Assembly (NCBI GenBank): GCA_021234155.1
Contig: JAJEKV010000002.1
Span: 17,732,041 to 17,796,040 of the forward strand
DNA: 64,000 nt
Direction of reading: 5' to 3'
From: Isoetes taiwanensis
Taxonomy: Eukaryota; Streptophyta; Lycopodiopsida; Isoetales; Isoetaceae
Part shown: positions 54,192-64,000 of the stretch, piece after piece
Numbering within the stretch: position 1 is the first letter of the stretch
How the letters are laid out: each line of letters starts with the position of its first letter
Program-made: the position numbers and the translations under genes
Notes under the pieces: model-generated
The model's database searches: none
What the model saw: the letters and a program-made list of their open reading frames with translations, nothing else
Told to the model about the DNA's origin: nothing

Positions 54192-54304
54192 GTGACAGGA
54201 GCTGTCTATGATTTCCAAGCAGCCATCATATTGTTTCCTGTCTATGATTTCCAAGCAGCCATCAGAATCGAACTGTCCAATATCGCCCATATAAAACCAG
54301 TGCA
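54192..54304 (-). pseudogene. Long-chain acyl-CoA synthetase (AMP-binding) exon fragment
   Basis: The minus strand reads [20 protein letters not shown] followed by [15 protein letters not shown]. It matches the motif [24 protein letters not shown], which closes the adenylating domain of plant long-chain acyl-CoA synthetases. The block DGCLEIID is tandemly duplicated (about 39 bp unit) and the following KKD-x-VKLQ is lost, so it cannot be functional. Only this exon-sized piece is present. Confidence 0.7.
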
Positions 54305-55400
54305 TCAAAAAGCAAGAAGGAAGAAGTAAGAAGTGAGCCTGCGATAAAAAAGCCAGCAAGCACTACGACAAAGCTTAAAAATAATATAAAGCAATCTTGT
54401 ATTTACCTGGATGCCATGCTCGAGACAATAAAGCTCCCAGCAAGCTTTGCCGACCACCCATTTCTTTTTTATTTAAGCTTCGCCTTCTACAAAGGATGAT
54501 TTCAGGCCAAGAAATAGATGCAAGGTCGGGCCGAGCTGCTTCGCTTTTTGATTTAATTGATAGGTTTTTTTCGCAAGCGTGGCTTGAAATGAAGGGTCAA
54601 AAGGAATCGATTGATCAGATCTAAAGGAGGAGATGAGGAAAAGTACAAACACCAAGGCAGCTCTGGTTTGGGGAATCAAGGAATCGCCTTTGGATTCGCC
54701 GGGCGAGCTTCGGCCGCCGCCATAGCCATAGAAAGCATAGAAAGAATAACATGGGAAACGACCATCGCCATAGTCGCCGATCGCCATAGCCGAAAGCACA
54801 AGGAAAGCGCAAGGAAAGGGCCAAAGGAAAGAAGGGAAAGAAACACAAGCTGGCCCCAACCAATAGGATGATACGACCTGGATCAAAATCCAGGCCGTTC
54901 ATCTCGGCCCATCTCGGCCATTGAATGGTTTTTACATTTATCAAATCATTAATTTATTACATGGGTCCTAAATGTACACATAATTTTTTTGAGGAGGGCC
55001 ATTGCAGGGGATAATGGTGAGGCGGTGCTTCCAGTTGAGGCAGAGGACCGAGAGCCCTTTGTGGTGGCACCATCGGAGCATTTTGCCATGCAATGGCCTG
55101 AGGCATATAAATTATGGCTTTTTTTTTTTGACAAACATAAAAAGGGATAGGTGAAGTAACTTCAGTTGACCACTATGTTTTCGGTGGCAGTCGCCTCCGC
55201 TGGAACAATTGCTCCCATCTGGCTCACTAATATTCCACAAAATTTTGTAAATATAGGTATAATGATCTATATAACCCGCCAAATTTCTAGCACTTGATCT
55301 GCCGAAAACTTTATTGGGATACATCACTCCACAAGGGTTCACTATTTTATAGTCAAATCTGGGATATCGGATAGTAAGCATCCCACAATCTGCAAATGTT
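54305..55400. other. Intergenic, no gene recognised
   Basis: GC-richer around 54660-54900, with antisense open segments of low-complexity composition. No domain recognised. Confidence 0.4.
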
Positions 55401-55410
55401 GGCATGGAAT

Positions 55411-56500
55411 ATGATGATGTGGCACTTCAACCGTTGACATGTCATGTCGAGAGTAAGCAAGACCAACTAGGCTCCAAAATGCCACGCGGACTCCAACCCT
55501 GCACTGCAAGTAGCACAACCGCACGCCAAGGACCAGCAGAAAGCAGCTTTGCAAGTTCCATTAATAATGTAACCTTCCAGTCACCACTCCAGCCATTCTT
55601 GAGTCATACTCTACAACGTTTCTGGGGTCTATACAAGTGATTTTCCTAGAAATCCTTTAACTACATATGACTACACTGGTTTATAGCTTGACATCTCTAG
55701 TTTGGCATATGTAAATCGCATTAAAGGTCACAAAAATCCCTTATGGATCTAATGTTCGATTGTAATCTTAGAAACCATCAATTTCAAGTTAAAGCCCACC
55801 CCTTTCGCTTGCATGGTCATGACTTTTATGGGGTGATATGCCAACGTTTGGGCAACATGTCAAGATATGAGGCATTTTTGCAAGAAATGGATAACATAAG
55901 AAATAGGACAACTTTTTAGGGTTTTTGTATAGGGATTTTGCAAGGACAAAACAAAGGAAACTTTAAGAACTTAGAGCAATTTTTTGTTACCTTTTGTTGA
56001 CATGCGCATGATGATGTGGCATGCCATTGGTGACATGTCATGCCAAGTAAGCAATGCCAACTTTTGACTAGGCCAAAAATAAAAAAAAAATGTGCAACTC
56101 GGTTTTCCATGGGTTGATGTGGTGCCGACATGGCAAGATATGGGTGATGTGGACATGATGATGACCTTATGCACACTCTCGGGCACATTTGTCTCCATCC
56201 TGATGCAAAAAATATAGGGTTCACGTTATGGGCTGCTGCCTTGCCACAAGTGGTCAGGATTTGGCAGCGCATGTCGTTACCCTTATGGCACCAAAAAATA
56301 GCATGGAAAAGATGATGTGGCACTCCAAGTGGTGACATCGCATGCCAAGCAAGCAAGTTCAAGTTTTGACTAGGCCAAAAATGAATAGATGTACATCTTT
56401 TATCTTTTCATTGGGTGATGTTGGCAAATTTTGGATGACATGACGAGATGTTGGTGACGTGGACGTGATGGCTAGGACTTTATGCAAGAAATATGACAAC
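55411..56500. repeat. Degenerate ~300-bp repeats
   Basis: GATGATGTGGCA starts blocks at 55411, 56010 and 56311, each followed by GACATGTCATGCCAAG-type and AAGCAA sequence. The last two share CTTTTGACTAGGCCAAAAAT and a GGTGATGTGGACATGATG-like end. The 56010 and 56311 copies are 301 bp apart. They lead straight into the 19-bp minisatellite. Confidence 0.7.
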
Positions 56501-56534
56501 CTTTGGATTTTTTGGTAGAGGAGTTTGGCAAGGA

Positions 56535-57753
56535 GCCTAGGTGGCATGTTGGAACCACCTTGGCATGTTGGAGCCTAGGTGGCATGTTGGAGCCACCTTG
56601 ACATGTTGGAGCCTAGGTGGCATGTTGGAGTGTAGGTGGCATGTTGGAGCCTAGGTGGCATGTTAGAGCTCACGTGGCATGTTGGAGCCCAGGTGGCATG
56701 TTGCGACCACGTGGCATGTTGGAGCCGATGGTGGCATATTTGAGCCACCTTGGCATGCTTGAGCCTAGTTGGCATGTTGGAGCCACCTTGGCATGTTGGA
56801 GTCTAGGTGGCATGTTGGAGCCTAGGTGGCAAGTTGGAGCCTAGGTGGCATGCTAGAGCTCACGAGGCATGTTGGAGCCCTCGTGGCATGTTGAAGCCTT
56901 GGTGGCATGTTGGAGCCTAGGTGGCATATTTGAGCCACCTTGGCATGCTTGAGCCTAGGTGGCACGTTGGAGCCAACTTGGCATGTTGGAGCCTATGTGG
57001 CATGTTTGGAGCCCAGGTGGCATGTTGGAGCCTAGGTGGCATGCTAGGTGGCATGTTGGAGCCCACGTGGCATGTTGGGCGTGGGTGGCATGTTGGAGCC
57101 TAGGTGGCATGTTGGAGCCCACGTGGCATGTTGGAGCCCTAGGTGGCATGTTTGAGCCACCTTGGCACGCTTGAGCCTAGGTGGCATGTTGGAGCCTAGG
57201 TGGCATGTTGGGGCCTAGGTGGCACGTTGGAGCCTAGGTGGCATGCTAGAGTTCACGAGGCATGTTGGAGCCTAGGTGGCATGTTGGAGCCTACGTGGCA
57301 TGTTGAAGCCTTGGTGGCATGTTGGAGCCTAGGTGGCATATTTGAGCCACCTTGCATGCTTGAGCCTAGGTGGCACGTTGGAGCCAACTTGGCATGTTGG
57401 AGCCTATGTGGCATGTTGGAGCTCACGTGGCATGTTGGAGCCCGGTGGCATGTTGGAGTCTAGGTGGCATGCTAGGTGGCATGTTGGAGCCCACGTGGCA
57501 TGTTGGAGCATAGGTGGCATGTTGGAGCCTAGGTCGCATGTTGGAGCCTACGTGGCATGTTGGAGCCTAGGTGGTATATTTGAGCCACCTTGGCACGCTT
57601 GAGCCTAGGTGGCATGTTGGAGCCACCTTGGCATGTTGGAGCCTAGGTGGCATGTTGGAGCCTAGGTGGCACGTTGGAGCCTAGGTGGCATGCTAGAGCT
57701 CACGAGGCATGTTGGAGCCTATGTGGCATGTTGGAGCTCACGTGGCATGTTGG
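56535..57753. repeat. 19-bp minisatellite, about 64 units, with higher-order structure
   Basis: The unit GGTGGCATGTTGGAGCCTA repeats head to tail over 1.2 kb with scattered substitutions and a few indels. A variant block TTTGAGCCACCTTGGCA occurs at 56740, 56930, 57151, 57341 and 57580. The spacings 190, 221, 190 and 239 include an exact 411-bp repeat (56741 to 57152; 56931 to 57342), so the array grew by larger duplications as well. Because 19 is not a multiple of 3, all frames stay open by repetition; apparent proteins rich in Gly, Met, Leu, Trp and His are artefacts. Confidence 0.97.
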
Positions 57754-57941
57754 AGACGGGGACCCGTGAGGCCGGACATCACAAAGGTTACCGAGGCGGG
57801 CTTTCCTACTAGTGCTCCTCGGGAGGGCAAATGCCAATGCCTCCTTCCCGGAGCCCCGGTTTCCCATTCAACCGTTGAATCCACTCTTTCAAGTAACCTC
57901 GCTTCAAAGCTGTGTTCAAAAAAATTCAAGATCTGTCCGAG

Positions 57942-59674
57942 AGAACATATCAAACCGCAAAGTGTCCTGCAGTCGACCATGTAGAAAGCCACGTGCTTTG
58001 TCGTTCGGGCAGCACAAAAGCTCCGGAATGGAGATTTGACTTCGCCATGTCGTCTGAAACAGCAAAATTACCCTAGGGACCAAGTTATACGGTCATTTTT
58101 CGCAGCAAAAGAAGCACGAACCCTCTACATGGCAGTATTCTGCACCCTCCGCTAAGGCCAATTCACTACGAACGTGTTGGACATGAGCTACTTTGGCGCT
58201 TCCTGGAGCAGGGGTGGTCTTCTGCCCACGAAACTTGGTCTCCAGGGTAATGTCGATGTTTCGAGTTCGTTGGCAGTCAGATCACAGTTCCGGGGTGGGA
58301 GAGTTGCCCGTATGTGGCCAGGGACCTTCTAGAGAGGACGTTTTGGGTCGAACTGCTTCTGGAAGGTTTTAGGGCTCTTCTTTACGGCGCCAACGCCTCC
58401 CACTACCTCATGACATTGTGCAAGATCCTGGTCCAATCTGGCTAGGGTATGGCCTCCAAAACATAAACCCTGTGCCTTGCCAGGTTAGTGTAGGGTTTAC
58501 GTTATGGAGGCCAAAACGTGGTCAGTTGCACTTGGGACCTGGTGTACCTTTTTCAAACATGCATGCGGAGCCATGGCAACTAAAATAACAGAGTTTGGAT
58601 CTATTGGCGATCCCGAATCATTCCAAAAAAATTTGCTACTACAAAATGTGTTCTTGACTTCTAATTGCGACACTGGGAGGAGGGTAAATCCAAACCCCAT
58701 TTCGTCAGTTTCTATTGCTTCTTGTTTTCAACTGCAGCTTCTCGACCATGTCTCAAGTGCAACTGAATAAAACTCGACCTCCATAACGTAAACCCTACAA
58801 TAACCTAGCAATGCACAGGGTTTACGTTTTGGAGGCCAAAACGTGGTCGACTTCTTTGATAACTAGGTGGACCATTTCTAAACATGCATGGGGAGCCATG
58901 AGAACTGAAATAACAGAGTTTCGATCTATTCGCCAATCCGAGTGACCCCAAACAATTTTGCTACTGCATAAGGCGCTCTACACTTTTAATTGTAAAACTA
59001 GGAGGAGAATAAATCCAAACCCCATTCTTGCAATTTCTACTGCCTCGTGTTTTCAAATGCAGCTGCTCGACCATGTCCCAAGTGCAACGGACCAAAGCCC
59101 GACCTCCATAACGTAAACCCTACAATAACCTGGCAAGGCACAGGGTTTGCGTTTTGGAGCCCATACCCTAGCCAGATTGGACCAGGAGCTTGCATAATGT
59201 CATGAGGTAGTGGGAGGGCGTTGACGCCAGAAGACGGAGCCCTAAAACCTTCCAGAAGCAGTTCGACCCAAAAGGTCCTCTCTGGAAGGTCCTTGGCCAC
59301 GGACGGGCAACTCTCCCACCCCGGAACTGTGATCTGACTCTGCCAACGGACTCGAAACATCGACATTACCCTGGAGACCAAGTTTCGTGGGCAGAAGACC
59401 ACCCCTGCTCCAGGAAGCGTCAAAGTAGCTCGTGCCCAACACGTTCGTAGTGAATTGGCCTTAGCGGAGGGTGCAGAATACTGCCATGTAGAGGGTTTGT
59501 GTTTCTTTTGCTGCAAAAAATGACCGTGTAACTTGGTCCCTAGGGTAATTTCGCTGTTTCAGACAACATGGCGAAGTCAAATCTCAATTCTGGAGCCTTT
59601 GTACTGCCCGAACGACAAAACACTTGGGTTTCTACACGGTCGACTGCAGGACACTTTGCGGTTTGATATGTTCT
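57942..59674. repeat. 1.73-kb foldback structure: ~600-bp inverted arms with internal tandem units
   Basis: The left arm begins AGAACATATCAAACCGCAAA and the right arm ends with its complement at 59674. The arms pair around a centre at about 58808 and stay similar to about 58545 and 59070. The middle holds two direct copies (about 58500-58800 and 58823-59120, period ~322 bp). A ~62-bp palindromic node (CCTCCATAACGTAAACCC ... GGGTTTACGTTTTGGAGG) occurs three times, at about 58450, 58778 and 59100, the first inverted to the others. No transposase is visible. It resembles a foldback-type transposable element or a palindromic duplication. Confidence 0.92.
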
Positions 59675-59834
59675 TAGTGCAAATCGTCTAAGTGCAATAA
59701 GTTATCTTGTTTTTCAAAGAACCATTGCATTCTTAGAAAGAACCATTGGATAAGATAAATTAGATACAATTAAAACCATTGGATGACGTGGATAACTATT
59801 GGATCGTCTATAGCGAACCTTAGTACCAACTAGA

Positions 59835-60320
59835 TGTAGGCATGGTTTAATGGTGTTCCACTAATGATATCCAAAATGGGGGGATAATGTTAGGATATTG
59901 CATAGTCTTGCCATTTTATAATGCTTGGGGATTTGTTGCAATGGTCCTATTCCCCATAAACAATTACATCTCAAATTCTTAATGGTCTAAATTATACCAA
60001 GATGTAGGAACGGTTTAATGGTGTTCCACTAACGATATCCAAAATGGGGGAATAATGTTAGGATATTGCATGGTCTTGCCATTTTAATGCTTGGGGATTT
60101 GTTGCAATGGTCCTATCCTCCATAAAGAAATACATCTCACATTTCTTAATGGTTTGTTATGCAAAAATGTAGGCGTGGTTTAATGGTCTTTCTCTAACAA
60201 TTTCCAAAATGTTAGGATATTGTTAGGATTTTGCGTGGTCCTATGACATTAATGCTTAGGGATTTGTTGCAGTAGATCCAAGACTCCCTCAAGGAATACA
60301 AATCAAATTCTTGATGGTTT
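59835..60320. repeat. Tandem array, 166-167 bp unit, three copies
   Basis: Units start at 59835, 60001 and 60168 with ATGTAGG, GGTTTAATGGT, ATATCCAAAATGGGG, GTTAGGATATTGCATGGTC and TTGGGGATTTGTTGCAATGG. The third copy is more diverged. A unit length of about 167 bp is nucleosome-like. Confidence 0.92.
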
Positions 60321-60427
60321 TGTTATGCAAAAATAGGTGTTAAGTAATTGAAGTAGTTGAAGTAACTTGTCTTACATGGAATACTAGTATAAGGACATGT
60401 GATCGTGCATGTGCATCACATGTAGCA

Positions 60428-60875
60428 AATCAAGTACTATGTCCTACCACTATAAAAACCCGTGATATGGAAGGATAGGACATGTAGAGAATCAAGTATT
60501 CTTTCCTACTTCTATAAAGACATGTGACAATAGAAGTATTACACATGTCGTAATTCATGTATTCTTTCCTACAATGCCTTAGCAAATAAAGTACTCTGTC
60601 CTACTACTATAAAGACATGTGACATGGAAGCATACGACATGTAGAGAATCAAGTATTCTTTCCTACTTCTATAAAGACATGTGACAATAGAAGTATTACA
60701 CATGTCGTAATTCATGTATTCTTTCCTAATAAAGTACTCTGTCCTACTACTATAAAGAATGTGAATGGAAGTATAGGACATGTAGAGAATCAAATATTCT
60801 TTCCTACATCTATAAAGACATGTGACAATAGAATTATTAGACATGTAGAAATTCAAGTATTCTTTCCTACAGTGG
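60428..60875. repeat. Tandem array, ~150-bp unit built of two ~70-bp halves
   Basis: Blocks beginning GTCCTAC-ACTATAAA start at about 60440, 60598 and 60742. Each contains GACATGTAGAGAATCAAGTA, TTCTTTCCTACTTCTATAAA and GACATGTGACAATAGAA. The halves resemble each other (CTATAAAGACATGTGACA twice per unit), so the array has a two-level structure. Confidence 0.92.
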
Positions 60876-61499
60876 ATTGTATTATAAAATGACATGTCAC
60901 AATAGAAGAAACTACAAAACAACAGTGGATGTTTTAGTCCACTGAAAAAAGAACACCATTATCGAACAAAACCATACCTCCACAAATCCACATGTAGGAT
61001 TCTTTGAAAACAGGACATGTAGACCTACCAAAACTGATGTTTTCAACAGTGGACCAAAAACCGGGGTGAGTGTGATAGAAATGAAATATAAGGTATTAAA
61101 AATACATTATCTATGCATATCAAAACATGGCTCTATGCAGACTCTATATGGTCCTGTTATCTTCCACACTCCGAGCCAAGCCTTCTTGTCTAATTGACGT
61201 GTATCAAATGCGTCTATGTGCGTGAAGGAATTGAAGGCTTGTAGCACATTTAAAATTATGGTATGAGTAAGAAGCATGTTTAAAGGACAAGGTTTTAAAC
61301 TGATTACCTGGCTATTCGATGAGAATATATGTTCACTTCCATTGCTATATTAAGGATTCGTCTGCTTCCGCTGGTGTTTCTTAGGAGCAGAATAACCACA
61401 AATCCAGTGTTCAAAATCTGCAAGCCCTGACCGCAACACCACAGTATCACTTCTAACAAATATGGTCACACAAAAGTAAGGAATGCAAGATTGGAGCTT
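60876..61499. other. Intergenic, no feature recognised
   Basis: AT-rich sequence between the tandem arrays and the SINE-like repeat. Confidence 0.4.
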
Positions 61500-61695
61500 C
61501 GATCTGCATCGTCTGTGACCCGGTTGAAACACCCGCGATCCAGAACGCAGGTGACCGCCCATTTACAGGGAACGACAGGTTTTTAGCAGTCACTGGCATA
61601 TCTTAAAAATATTCCAGTATATACTTAGGATATGCCACAAACCCATATAAACTGAGGTTTGCCCCCCTAGGGGCAACCTAAAAAAAAACAAGTAA
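61500..61695 (+). mobile_element. SINE-like dispersed repeat, copy 2
   Basis: CCGGTTGAAACACCCGCG near the start could be a B-box relic. GCAGTCACTGGCATATC and CCAGTATATACTTAGG follow, then ATATGCCACAAACCCATAT and TTTGCCCCCCTAGGGGCAA, then A9. It is the sense-orientation copy of 39160-39370. The palindrome followed by an A-run gives a defined 3' end. Confidence 0.55.
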
Positions 61696-62430
61696 ATAAA
61701 CTATTTCATATCAAGATTTGTTTAAGGGAGCACGATGGTTTAATGACTTCTTGGCGCTCAAGCTCTACATGTAGCTAGGGCGGAAACAGGGGAAGGAGGC
61801 CGCCCTCCTTTCCTCTTTTTTCGGTACTGTTGCAGATCCTCTTGCAGACCAGAGACTATGATCCAGTGCTAATGGGGTTTGCTGATGCGCCAGAAGATTT
61901 TCTTCTTCAAAGAAATTGCAGATTTGATTCTGAAGCAGCTTCAGTCTTATATTCAGCCTGATAAGCCACTAACGTGGCATTTTGCTCTCAATCTTTTAAT
62001 GGATGATGATTTGTTATGCAAATCACAGCGAAAGGGCGCAAAGTCTATATTAAGATGGAGCAAAATTGAAGTAGAATTCATAAAGAGAGCAATTTTGGGT
62101 CTGTTCGGGAGCTTTCTTAGTTGAATCTTCTATCCATTTGGTTTTTTTCCTTCCTCATGCCGATCTCAGATGCTCTGAGATAGCAATTCACCAACTGCTG
62201 GCTTCGCCAATGGTGGCACGTCTTGCGTCCTACATTCTGCAAGTCTCCACCATCAGGGAGTCCCTCACAGCACAGGGAATTTGAGCGCCCAAATAGGGCC
62301 TCTTAACACCTACTACAAGGGTTTTTCCTCCCACGCGGGGGGTTTTTTCATCCCAGTGGTAGAGACACATTGTACAGGGTTTCTGAGGTTTTATTTTGTG
62401 TTTGGAAACTTTCCGCTATATTGTAAAACC
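61696..62430. other. Intergenic with one unidentified open segment
   Basis: An 81-codon plus-strand segment (61879-62124) reads FKEIADLILKQLQSYIQPDK and TWHFALNLLMDDDLLC. It looks coding but belongs to no family I know. The stretch around 62310-62350 (AAGGGTTTTTCCTCCCACG) resembles LTR sequence of Copia elements. Confidence 0.35.
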
Positions 62431-62495
62431 GTCTCATAGGCCAGTTGGTCTCCTGGACCTTAAAATATACTTCCTTCCTTCCTTCCTTCTTTTTT
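62430..62495 (+). mobile_element. LINE-like 3' end with (TTCC)n tail
   Basis: TAGGCCAGTTGGTCTCCTGG, then ACCTTAAAATATA and CTTCCTTCCTTCCTTC. The small GGCC/GGACC hairpin, AT-rich spacer and pyrimidine microsatellite mirror the 3' ends of LINE fragments 2 and 3 (GCCTGATGGCC or GACCTGATGGTC, AT-rich spacer, (CT)n). No LINE coding sequence is recognisable upstream. Confidence 0.35.
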
Positions 62496-63239
62496 GCGAG
62501 CAGAAAGATCTAGGAAAGTTTTCTTAAAAGGAGCAGAGTAAATTCTTGATCTTAAATTTACAGTTTTAAAATAGGATGTTAGATTATTTCAGATCGCCGA
62601 GCTAGGGATTCGATTGTGTCCAGGAAGACGCTTCCATATCAAGACTAGATATCATGAGCCAGAATTAGGGAGAGTTCTGGTGGCTGGGCTGTGTGTCTAG
62701 CCTATACAGGTTGGCTGACTGGCGCATCCCGACAATGCAGCATCTTACTTTAATCTCACATTTGGTTGTAAAGCTGTTGAATTTGATCATAGTTTGAAGC
62801 ATATTCGCTTCTCTGAGCAGTGGGGAGATTGGTCAGGTTACTCCACATCTCTTTTCTCTTCATTTCTATTTCTGCAAGAGGTTTTCTTGGAGCATTCAAG
62901 ATTTGTTTGTAGCTTGTGGAAAATGGGCATTTGGCTCCTATAGTTCTCTGTTTAATTGGGAAGATGTTAATATTGTAGTACTGGTTAGACAGAAGAAGAG
63001 GTTGAGAGAGGCTCATGTATACTTTAGTTACAGACATATTCTGATCCAGATGGGATCCTTTGTATGTAAACTATATCTGATCCATGAGGGACCTTTGTAT
63101 TGTATTGTAATTTTTCCTATCTGATCAAGACAATAACTTCTTATCTTAAGAAAAAAAAGATTTGTTTTGGGGCCCCTCACTTTCAAATGTTTTTTCCTTC
63201 AAATTTTGTTTCTAGTACTACATATTTCAGGCTTTATAT

Positions 63240-63720
63240 AATTTGCTGGTATGCATGCCTATATGCAAAAGGGAATGCATATAGTAGAGACTCAATTGTG
63301 TTCCTACATTATTGAGTTAATGATTAGGAAATGTTGGGTATTCTAGCTATGATAGGATGCTTTCATGTTACATGTCTTCTTCATGTTCCTCACACTATCG
63401 TCTGCACTAATTTCACACTTACAAATCAGTAATTTATACGTTATATTATAATTGACTTACCATATTTCTGTAGGTATGAATGCTAATGCTCAAAATGGAA
63501 TGCTTATAGCAGGGTGTTCCTATGTTCTTGAGTTAATGATTACGAAAATGCTAAGAACTCCAAGTATAACAGGAAGCTCCCATTTTACAGGTCTTTTTCA
63601 TGTTTCTTACACTTTGCTCACACTTGATCATAGGTAAGGATTCATATCTAAATGTGGGACTTACAAATCAGTAATTTAGCCGTGATACGAGAATTGACTC
63701 ACCACATTTGTTTTGGTTTT
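63240..63720. repeat. Tandem duplication, ~242-bp unit, two copies
   Basis: TATGCATGCCTATATGCAAA and TTGAGTTAATGATTA, TTTCATGT, CACACTT and CTTACAAATCAGTAATTTA recur about 242 bp later in the same order with moderate divergence. Confidence 0.75.
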
Positions 63721-64000
63721 GGTTCTTGCAGGATGGATAAACTTTCTCCAACTCTAGATCGTTTAGGTAATGTATTGTAGATGCTTTCGATGAGATTTAT
63801 ACAATATGTTAAGTCATTATCAATGATCCATCGACAAGTATATGTTGCCTGAATTTTGCTATTCTTTTAGATTTTAAATTCATTTTCAAGTTATAGCCAT
63901 CTTTAGATGCTGATGTCTTCTGAGAAGAAAGGTTAGGGAATTGATTGTTCAAGGCAAAACAATAAGTTGTTATGTACGGGAACAAAACTTCCCAACACTC

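Noticed and set aside
56575-57602. Several open frames with Gly-Met-Leu-Glu-Pro-Arg-Trp-like repeats in the minisatellite
   Set aside because: A 19-bp unit without stop codons stays open in every frame; the composition simply follows the repeat.
56535-60875. Regularly spaced repeats as a CRISPR array
   Set aside because: Units are head to tail without unique spacers, and the window is a eukaryotic nuclear genome.

Overview
This is nuclear DNA of a land plant with a large, repeat-rich genome. The evidence is an intron-containing gene for a plant mitochondrial single-stranded-DNA-binding protein (mtSSB), plant-type L1, Ty3/Gypsy and PIF/Harbinger transposons, and fragments of plant-expanded families (PPR, receptor-like kinase, long-chain acyl-CoA synthetase). 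A fern or other seed-free plant would fit, but the sequence alone does not prove it. I support one apparently intact cellular gene in 64 kb (mtSSB, five exons, minus strand, 44496-45538). Nearly everything else recognisable is mobile, decayed or tandemly repeated.

Layout. 1-2.5 kb: decayed intronless coding sequence ending in an FCP1/NLI-type HAD phosphatase fragment. 3.9-4.3 kb: a foldback element. 6.6-14.6 kb: a degenerate Ty3/Gypsy element with a tRNA-Met primer-binding site. Two extra coding regions precede its gag, and the first encodes a histone H3-like protein (H3 tail start, long low-complexity insert, complete H3 histone fold). Protease, RT and RNase H follow, but integrase and the 3' LTR are missing where a LINE fragment abuts. 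14.6-26.1 kb: three same-orientation non-L1 LINE fragments and two TIR elements (one a PIF/Harbinger with MYB-like and transposase genes), separated by five long (GA)n tracts that begin exactly at the element ends. 29.0-32.6 kb: a 5'-truncated L1 with poly(A) and a perfect 12-bp target-site duplication. 32.6-44 kb: AT-rich intergenic DNA with a PPR fragment, SINE-like repeats and small duplications. 44.5-45.5 kb: mtSSB. 45.8-54.3 kb: a TIR element, kinase and acyl-CoA-synthetase fragments and unidentified exon-like pieces. 55.4-60.9 kb: a satellite-like block holding a 19-bp minisatellite, a 1.73-kb foldback structure and several tandem arrays. 61-64 kb: a SINE-like repeat, a LINE-like tail and a tandem duplication.

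The two most unusual observations are the H3-like gene between the primer-binding site and gag of a Gypsy element, and the microsatellite-bounded, same-orientation LINE copies, which suggest insertion targeted to (GA)n/(CT)n DNA. All identifications come from reading the sequence; no database search was run.
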